From: Cyclobacteriaceae bacterium
GTDB lineage: Bacteria; Bacteroidota; Bacteroidia; Cytophagales; Cyclobacteriaceae
NCBI GenBank assembly: GCA_025358195.1
Contig: JANYKP010000230.1
Location: forward strand, 1-11,329
DNA length: 11,329 bases
Reading direction: 5' to 3'
The stretch's first letter is position 1. Each line of letters begins with the position of its first letter. The notes below the pieces were generated by a model, which ran no database searches, was not told the DNA's origin, and saw only the letters and a list, made by a program, of their open reading frames with translations. Made by a program: the position numbers and the translations under genes. Of this stretch, positions 7,203-11,329 are shown in pieces.

Positions 7203-8336
7203 TCAAAAAGCTTCACCAAGATTAATATATGTCCCCTGTGACTTCTTACCAAAGCCTACATCCAGTCGGAGGTTGAGTTTTTCTTTTGGACGCAGGGCAT
7301 AACGAATACCGATACCAAAACTTGGTTTAAGACTTTGAAGCTGAAAGACATCATTCAGGGAGCCGGCCACCCGGCCGGCCCCGGCAAAGGTAGTAAACCC
7401 CCACCGCTCCGTCACGGGTACGCGCCATTCAGCTTGTACTGCGATCATAGTCCGATCGGTATAGCGACCTTCATAGTATCCCCGCATGTAGGAATTTGAT
7501 CCGATGCTGGCCAAGTCACGAACGGGCGTATCACCAATCGTTGAGATCAGATTGAGCTGAAAGGCAAGGACCCGGTCTTTTGACATGGAAAAATACTTTC
7601 GCACATCCAGGTTGCGAATGGTGAAATTAAAATCGCTTCCTATAAAGTTACCATAGTATCCAGTAAAGTACTGCATGTAAAACCCTTTTGAAGGACTGAA
7701 GGCGTTGTTGCGACTATCCCAGGTAAATAATAGTCCCGCGCCGGAAATTTTTCCACCATTCCTTCCGGTAATATTTTGAAGATCGAAAAGACTGGTGCCA
7801 TCTCTATTGTAATCAAAGTTGTAAACATTTTGAAATTCATAACTGACCCCAAGGTAGAAATCAGACCATACTTTTCGCAAAAGCTGTGGATAGAGATCAT
7901 ATTGGCTGATTGAATATTTTTCCTGGTTTTCACTGGGTGTTTCATTCCCCAATCCCCAGAACCGGTCAGGAAAATGACTGAAGGAGGCAATGAAGTGCAG
8001 AATAAATTTTTCATTCGGGAAATAGATCGTACCATCACTGGCCAGCACCAATTGATTGCGCACGGTGTAAAATGATACGTTCTTTAAATTCGAAGTGCGG
8101 GTGGTGGAATCGTGCCACAGTTTGAAGAAAAAAGTTCCGGCCACGCCAGCACCCCATAAATATTCAGGTGATTTTACAATAACAGGAAAGAGGACAAGTC
8201 GTTTTTGTTTTTTGTGCTCGACTGGAATGATACCTACATCCGGTTTCGGATCCGCCTTTGTATCTGCTTGCGACCAGCCTGTGTAACAGATTAACACCAG
8301 TAGTACCGGAGAAAGTAAAAGCCTTACGATAGACAT
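7203..8336 (-). CDS. POTRA-less Omp85/BamA-like outer-membrane beta-barrel protein
   Basis: The protein has 377 residues. A signal peptide covers 1-24 (WSQA/D junction); Cys17 is not in a valid lipobox. A short linker (25-47) leads into a region of alternating amphipathic strands that runs to the C-terminal Phe377, as expected for an outer-membrane barrel. The motif MRGYYEGRY at 284-292 matches the conserved Arg-Gly-Phe/Tyr loop (L6) of the Omp85 surface-antigen family, and the end (RLDVGFG, then YINLGEAF) is also typical. There are no POTRA domains, unlike BamA or TamA (BamA is about 800 residues), so a role in general barrel assembly is unlikely. Small barrels of this kind are common in Bacteroidota and their role is mostly unknown. 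The histidine kinase gene follows after 31 bases. The ATG at 8336 is supported by the signal peptide. No clear promoter was found in the 93 bases upstream. Confidence 0.88.
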   Translation of the reverse strand: MSIVRLLLSPVLLVLICYTGWSQADTKADPKPDVGIIPVEHKKQKRLVLFPVIVKSPEYLWGAGVAGTFFFKLWHDSTTRTSNLKNVSFYTVRNQLVLASDGTIYFPNEKFILHFIASFSHFPDRFWGLGNETPSENQEKYSISQYDLYPQLLRKVWSDFYLGVSYEFQNVYNFDYNRDGTSLFDLQNITGRNGGKISGAGLLFTWDSRNNAFSPSKGFYMQYFTGYYGNFIGSDFNFTIRNLDVRKYFSMSKDRVLAFQLNLISTIGDTPVRDLASIGSNSYMRGYYEGRYTDRTMIAVQAEWRVPVTERWGFTTFAGAGRVAGSLNDVFQLQSLKPSFGIGIRYALRPKEKLNLRLDVGFGKKSQGTYINLGEAF

Positions 8337-8348
8337 TATATCCCATTT

Positions 8349-8370
8349 GTGGTTTAAAAGTGGGGTTTAA
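8349..8370. repeat. Imperfect direct repeat upstream of the barrel gene
   Basis: GTGGTTTAA (8349-8357) is followed by GTGGGGTTTAA (8360-8370) on the plus strand, 13 to 34 bases upstream of the minus-strand ATG at 8336. Paired direct repeats in this place could be a regulator site, but the copies are short and differ by two inserted G bases. No other function was seen in the gap 8337-8429. Confidence 0.2.
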
Positions 8371-8429
8371 GTTAGCCTTTTTAAAGAAGTATAAAGAAAT
8401 TATTGCTAGGAGATTTTGAGATGGCCCAC

Positions 8430-9011
8430 TCAAATGCGCTTTCGTTGGATGAATTTTCTCAGGTAGTTAAACAAAGAGTGGTCGTTGCCCAGGGTATCAA
8501 AGAAATTCTCAGGCAGTTTGTAAAGATCCGCACGCCTCAAGCGATCGTAAAAATGATCAGTACGGCTTGGATGGGGCTTGTCAGCGCCCGATGGCTGATC
8601 CTCTGAAAGAAGTATTACCCCTCCCGACTCCATCACAATTTCCCTCATGCCACTGGTATGAACCGTGGAAATGGAAGAATCGATGATGACGATGTCAACG
8701 GGGTTTTTTTTAAGATGCGAAATTAATTCTTCTTTCAATTCTCCTCCCTGAATGATGCACGCCTCACGTTTTACTTCATGTGATTTTATTTCCTCATGTT
8801 GATAATGTTGTAAAAAATGGCCGTGCGCTTCGAGGAGAGAATGGTAAATTGAATCCGTCGAACCTTTCACATTTTGAGTAGCGGAAATGGTTGTAAATAA
8901 CTGAAGGCTGGCCCGCATTCGAAAAGCCAGCTCCATGGCCCATGCGTAACCTTCAAAATAAGGACAATCGATCGAAAATGGATAAAGCAATACCTTCTTC
9001 ACACTACTCAT
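8430..9011 (-). CDS. UspA-like (universal stress protein fold) protein, degenerate
   Basis: The 193 residues begin VKKVLLYPFSIDCPYFEGYAWAM, and the N-terminal strand, helix and HVT-like region fit the Usp fold. A second part, EELISHLKKNPVDIVIIDSS at about 94-113, matches the Usp strand that precedes the nucleotide site. The usual ATP-binding signature (G-x-x-G followed by about nine residues and G-S/T) is not visible; the place is taken by STVHTSGMREIVMESGG. The protein is thus likely a non-ATP-binding Usp relative. A polar, basic tail (about 140-193, ending RKRI) extends beyond a normal single Usp domain of about 140-150 residues. No signal peptide is present, so it is cytoplasmic. The sigma factor gene ends 35 bases upstream on the same strand. 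A Shine-Dalgarno-like AAGGTGG lies just before the ATG. The family assignment rests on fold pattern only. Confidence 0.6.
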   Translation of the reverse strand: MSSVKKVLLYPFSIDCPYFEGYAWAMELAFRMRASLQLFTTISATQNVKGSTDSIYHSLLEAHGHFLQHYQHEEIKSHEVKREACIIQGGELKEELISHLKKNPVDIVIIDSSISTVHTSGMREIVMESGGVILLSEDQPSGADKPHPSRTDHFYDRLRRADLYKLPENFFDTLGNDHSLFNYLRKFIQRKRI

Positions 9012-9036
9012 GCCACCTTTTGAGTGGACGGGCGGG

Positions 9037-9069
9037 CAAAGTCACCTCAGCTCACAGTAAATAATTCAA
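9037..9069 (-). promoter_or_regulatory. Possible promoter for the Usp-like gene
   Basis: On the minus strand, TTG (9069-9067) is followed after 22 bases by TGACTTTG (9044-9037), one mismatch from the -7 pattern TAnnTTTG. Transcription would start near 9030, about 20 bases before the ATG at 9011. The -33 part lies inside the end of the sigma factor gene, so it would be an internal promoter within a possible two-gene unit. Confidence 0.3.
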
Positions 9070-9670
9070 CTTGTTCCAACACCTGGTCAAGCCCGTATGT
9101 CAGGGCTAATGTATATAGGGTATTAAGTTTTTCCCGGCTGCGTTTCAGCCGCATTTTAACCGCACTTCCTGATATGTTCAATTGCGTCTTAAGATCTTCA
9201 ATCGATTCACCCTGCAAATACTTTAAATTCAACAAGTCTCGTTCTTTTTCCGGAAGGGCATTGATAAGAGAATACATGATTGACTCCTGTTCGGCTCGTT
9301 CATTATTTTCCTCGGCGGTGAGGGAAAGGTCATTCTTTTCTTCTTCATTTCCAGAGTTCTCTTCCAGGGGTTGAAATTGGAAACGGCTGCTCTTCTTTAA
9401 GGCCGCCAGGCAATGCCGGTGTGTGATTGTGTAAAGCCAGGTGGAGAATGACGACTCGCCTTTGAATGAATGGATATTTTCAAACGCTTTCATCAACGCC
9501 TCCTGAGCAAGATCAAATGCTTGCTCTTGCTTTCGTGTGAAAGAGAAACACTTGTTGAATACTTTTTTATAATAGCGGTTGTATAACTCGCCCAGCGCTT
9601 CGCGATCATCAAGGCGAATGAACATGACTAATTCCTCATCGGTGGTCTTGGAGATAATTCGGGTTGACAT
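9047..9670 (-). CDS. ECF-like RNA polymerase sigma factor (sigma-70 family)
   Basis: The protein has two conserved sigma regions. Region 2 (about 10-95) includes a helix with YNRYYKKVFN and the region 2.3-2.4-like stretch FKGESSFSTWLYTITHRHC. Region 4 (about 135-183) carries ALPEKERDLLNLKYLQG and a helix-turn-helix with SGSAVKMRLKRSREKL. There is no region 1 or 3, as in ECF sigma factors, which direct RNA polymerase to special promoters. The linker between the domains (about 101-128) is unusually acidic and Glu/Asn-rich, and a short tail of about 24 residues follows region 4. No anti-sigma factor gene lies next to it; its downstream neighbour is the Usp-like gene, 35 bases on. The ATG at 9670 is well supported, since region 2 begins soon after it. 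The regulon is unknown. Confidence 0.9.
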   Translation of the reverse strand: MSTRIISKTTDEELVMFIRLDDREALGELYNRYYKKVFNKCFSFTRKQEQAFDLAQEALMKAFENIHSFKGESSFSTWLYTITHRHCLAALKKSSRFQFQPLEENSGNEEEKNDLSLTAEENNERAEQESIMYSLINALPEKERDLLNLKYLQGESIEDLKTQLNISGSAVKMRLKRSREKLNTLYTLALTYGLDQVLEQVELFTVS

Positions 9671-9689
9671 AGGTAGTTGGTTGACGGGG

Positions 9690-9717
9690 TAAATGTAGAC
9701 CCGCCGTCCTTGTTCAA
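9690..9717 (-). promoter_or_regulatory. Possible promoter for the sigma factor gene
   Basis: On the minus strand, TTG (9717-9715) is followed after 17 bases by TACATTTA (9697-9690), which matches TAnnTTTG in all but the last base. Transcription would start near 9684, about 15 bases before the ATG at 9670. No Shine-Dalgarno sequence lies upstream of that ATG. The rest of the 117-base gap to the regulator gene (9671-9787) shows nothing else. Confidence 0.35.
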
Positions 9718-9787
9718 CCGAGAGTAAATAGCCTATTTTAGAAAACCGGTGAATTGCACAACCACTACGAGAAATGCCTATCGGTCT

Positions 9788-10444
9788 CTAAATAATACCC
9801 TTTTCAATAGCGTATTTCACGAGTCCAACCGTGTTTTTTACTTGTAATTTTTCAAGAAGATTTCTCCGATGGGTGTCTACGGTTCGTATGCTGATGAAAA
9901 GCTTTTCGGCAATCTCCCCGTTTGAATACTCCTGGGCGATAAGTCGCAGGACTTCTATCTCTCGTTCGGAAAGGGGTGATTGAATGAGTGGCTTCTTTGG
10001 ATCTGCGTGGGCTTCTTTTTGATGGGTGATTGCCTGCAACAGCGTTGCTGAAACTTTTTGACTGAAATAGCTATCGCCTTTGGCCACCGTATGGATCGCG
10101 GCTAATAATTCTTCACGCCCTGCATTTTTTAACAAGTAACCGCTGGCTCCCGCTTCCAGCATTTTTATGATGTAATCGGGCTCTTCGTGCATGGTCAATC
10201 CCAATACGTGTATGGCAGGGTACAATTCCTTGATCTTCCGGGTGGTCGCAATGCCATCGCTATCACCCAAGTCAATATCCATCAGCACCACGTCGACGGG
10301 TTGAGTTGCAAGAATCGTCATAATGCCATCGGCATTCTCGGCTTCACCCATTACTTCGATGTCTTGCTCACGTTCCAACAGTCCGCGAAGGCCTACCCGA
10401 ATTATTTTGTGATCATCGACAATGACAATTTTAATGGAACCCAT
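9788..10444 (-). CDS. NarL/LuxR-type response regulator
   Basis: A receiver domain (about 1-120) is followed by a LuxR-type DNA-binding helix-turn-helix (about 155-218). The phosphate-accepting residue is Asp56, in VVLMDIDLGD. Asp10-Asp11 form the acidic pocket, and Thr84, Tyr103 and Lys106 complete the switch residues, so the receiver looks fully active. The C-terminal part has LSEREIEVLRLIA and a recognition helix region with IRTVDTHRRNLLEKL. The protein should bind DNA when phosphorylated. The reading frame extends upstream to a GTG at 10528, but the ATG at 10444 is preferred because MGSIKIVIVDDH is the normal start of this family, and AGGAAG lies about 11 bases before it. No kinase gene is adjacent; the nearest kinase is the CHASE3 HisKA-type protein about 2.6 kb away. 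NarL-type regulators more often pair with HisKA_3 kinases, so the partner is uncertain. Confidence 0.93.
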   Translation of the reverse strand: MGSIKIVIVDDHKIIRVGLRGLLEREQDIEVMGEAENADGIMTILATQPVDVVLMDIDLGDSDGIATTRKIKELYPAIHVLGLTMHEEPDYIIKMLEAGASGYLLKNAGREELLAAIHTVAKGDSYFSQKVSATLLQAITHQKEAHADPKKPLIQSPLSEREIEVLRLIAQEYSNGEIAEKLFISIRTVDTHRRNLLEKLQVKNTVGLVKYAIEKGII

Positions 10445-10549
10445 ATATTTTATTGCTTCCTGAATTCCTAAAAAGTTCAAAATAGTGCTTGTGCCAAATC
10501 TGAGATGGATCCGGCGCAGCGCGACCACGAAAAAATTTCTGATCGATCA
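10445..10549. other. 105-base gap between the efflux pump and response regulator genes
   Basis: The gap contains a perfect 10-base palindrome TGATCGATCA (10540-10549) directly after the pump's stop codon, and a GC-rich dyad-like stretch near 10510-10527. Neither makes a good terminator: the palindrome has no room for a loop, although a run of six T follows it on the minus strand. CAGATTTG, one mismatch from the -7 pattern, lies on the minus strand but has no -33 partner. No clear promoter for the regulator was found. Confidence 0.4.
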
Positions 10550-11329
10550 TTATTTATTGGATGGTCTGCTGGATTTCTCCAAAAGGTAGTACAGTGGAGG
10601 CAATACAATAGGAGCGAAAATCAAAGTACTCGTTAACCCGCCAATAATAACGGTAGCCAGTGGTCGTTGAACATCCGATCCAATCCCGGAAGAGATGGCT
10701 GCTGGTATTAAACCTACAATGGCCACTATCAGGATAGAAAGTATGGCGCGAAGTTGTTCAGATGATGCCAACGCCACCATCTGTTTGAGATCGGTACCAT
10801 GCGATTCCTCCAGGCGTTTAATTGCCGATACCAAAAGAACTCCCGCCATGACCGAAATTCCAAAGATTGAAACGAATCCAACGCCCGCCGAGACATTGAA
10901 ATGATAACCACGCAATAATAAGGCGGCGATTCCTCCCCCCAAAGCAAATAAAATGCAGGACATCGCAACGAACGTATGACGGAAATTCTTGAAGAGTGAG
11001 AACAGCAGAACAAAGACCATGACAACCGTTAATGGTATTGTTACCGACAATTGCTTGCCAGCGCGCTCAAGATTTTCGTACTGGCCGCCGTAGATCACAC
11101 GATATCCCTTTGGTATGTGAATCGCCTCGTCAATTTTCTTGCTCACCTCCGAGACAAAGCCACCTTGATCCCGACCTCTGATATTGGTCCGCACCGTAGC
11201 CATTCTCTTGCCATTGAGCCGGTAGATGTTTGTTTGGCCTTCAATAAATTTAATCTCTGCGAGTTCACTCATCGGGATAAGCGCACCTGTCGCGGAGGGA
11301 ACCTGCAAATTCTTAATTGATTCCAGTGT
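10550..11329 (-). CDS. RND heavy-metal-type efflux pump, C-terminal part (CzcA-like), partial
   Basis: The gene runs off the right edge. The visible part is 259 codons and a TAA stop, about the last quarter of a protein that is normally 1020-1050 residues. The frame stays open to base 11329, so the TTG at 11308 is not a true start. The visible part has the end of the porter domain (IRGRDQGGFV, then YGGQYENLERA) and five membrane segments: IPLTVVMVFVLLFSLF, then about LFALGGGIAALLL, VSIFGISVMAGVLLV, RAILSILIVAIVGLIPAAIS and ATVIIGGLTSTLIFAPIVLP, which correspond to TM8-TM12. DVQRPLATVIIGGL is typical of the CzcA/CusA group, which uses proton flow to export metal ions or organic compounds across the envelope with a periplasmic adaptor and an outer-membrane channel. 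Substitutions in TM10 and TM11 make this member unusual. The response regulator follows 105 bases downstream. The substrate cannot be told from this fragment. Confidence 0.9.
   Translation of the reverse strand, partial: TLESIKNLQVPSATGALIPMSELAEIKFIEGQTNIYRLNGKRMATVRTNIRGRDQGGFVSEVSKKIDEAIHIPKGYRVIYGGQYENLERAGKQLSVTIPLTVVMVFVLLFSLFKNFRHTFVAMSCILFALGGGIAALLLRGYHFNVSAGVGFVSIFGISVMAGVLLVSAIKRLEESHGTDLKQMVALASSEQLRAILSILIVAIVGLIPAAISSGIGSDVQRPLATVIIGGLTSTLIFAPIVLPPLYYLLEKSSRPSNK

Noticed and set aside
10445..10528. Upstream GTG extension of the response regulator (28 extra residues)
   Set aside because: The extra residues have no family match, and receiver domains normally start at or near the MGSIKIVIVDDH Met. 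The ATG at 10444 also has AGGAAG before it.
10540..10549. Perfect 10-base palindrome TGATCGATCA as a terminator or site
   Set aside because: There is no room for a loop, so only three or four pairs can form. It also consists of common GATC units, so it is weak evidence on its own.
11306..11308. TTG at 11308 as start of the RND gene
   Set aside because: The frame remains open to the edge of the window with family-like residues (TLESIKN), and a pump of this class needs about 800 more residues upstream. The gene is cut by the window.
1..11329. CRISPR arrays, tRNA or rRNA genes, insertion sequences, phage genes
   Set aside because: No repeated spacer pattern, tRNA-like fold, rRNA-like stretch, transposase motif or integrase was seen. 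All coding frames have envelope or regulatory roles.

Overview
The window looks like a chromosomal segment of a member of the Bacteroidota, probably a Cytophagales- or Chitinophagales-like genus. The signs are start codons that mostly lack Shine-Dalgarno sequences, promoter-like elements of the TTG / TAnnTTTG type, signal peptides that end in Ala-Gln or a similar junction, a POTRA-less Omp85-like barrel, and a WD40-caspase fusion. This assignment is inference from gene content. No rRNA or other marker gene is present.

Layout. Positions 1-351 carry no convincing gene, but hold several short hairpins and a good Bacteroidota-type promoter for the first gene. Two plus-strand genes follow. The first (352-2256) encodes an exported 634-residue protein of unknown family. 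A strong intrinsic terminator (2275-2316) separates it from the second (2330-5725), which encodes an exported 1131-residue protein with about 13-14 WD40-like blades, a linker region, a beta-sandwich-like region and a C-terminal caspase/metacaspase domain with an intact His-Cys dyad and a canonical EF-hand-type loop. The rest of the window is on the minus strand. In transcription order (right to left) it holds the C-terminal quarter of an RND heavy-metal-type efflux pump (cut by the window edge), a NarL/LuxR-type response regulator, an ECF-like sigma factor, a degenerate UspA-like protein, an Omp85-like outer-membrane barrel, and a CHASE3 sensor histidine kinase that converges on the caspase gene.

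How the genes may work together. The minus-strand block is mostly envelope and signalling: an efflux pump, a DNA-binding response regulator, a sigma factor, a stress-type protein, an outer-membrane protein and a membrane sensor kinase. Gaps of 31-117 bases allow co-transcription of some pairs (sigma/Usp-like, barrel/kinase), and promoter-like elements lie before the sigma and Usp-like genes. No pair is a proven partner. The kinase is HisKA-type whereas the regulator is NarL-type, so a simple cognate pair is not the default reading.

The most unusual item is the exported double-propeller caspase beside an unknown exported protein. The sequence does not establish a new system. It does point to a cell-envelope or extracytoplasmic protease whose partner, trigger and substrate are unknown.
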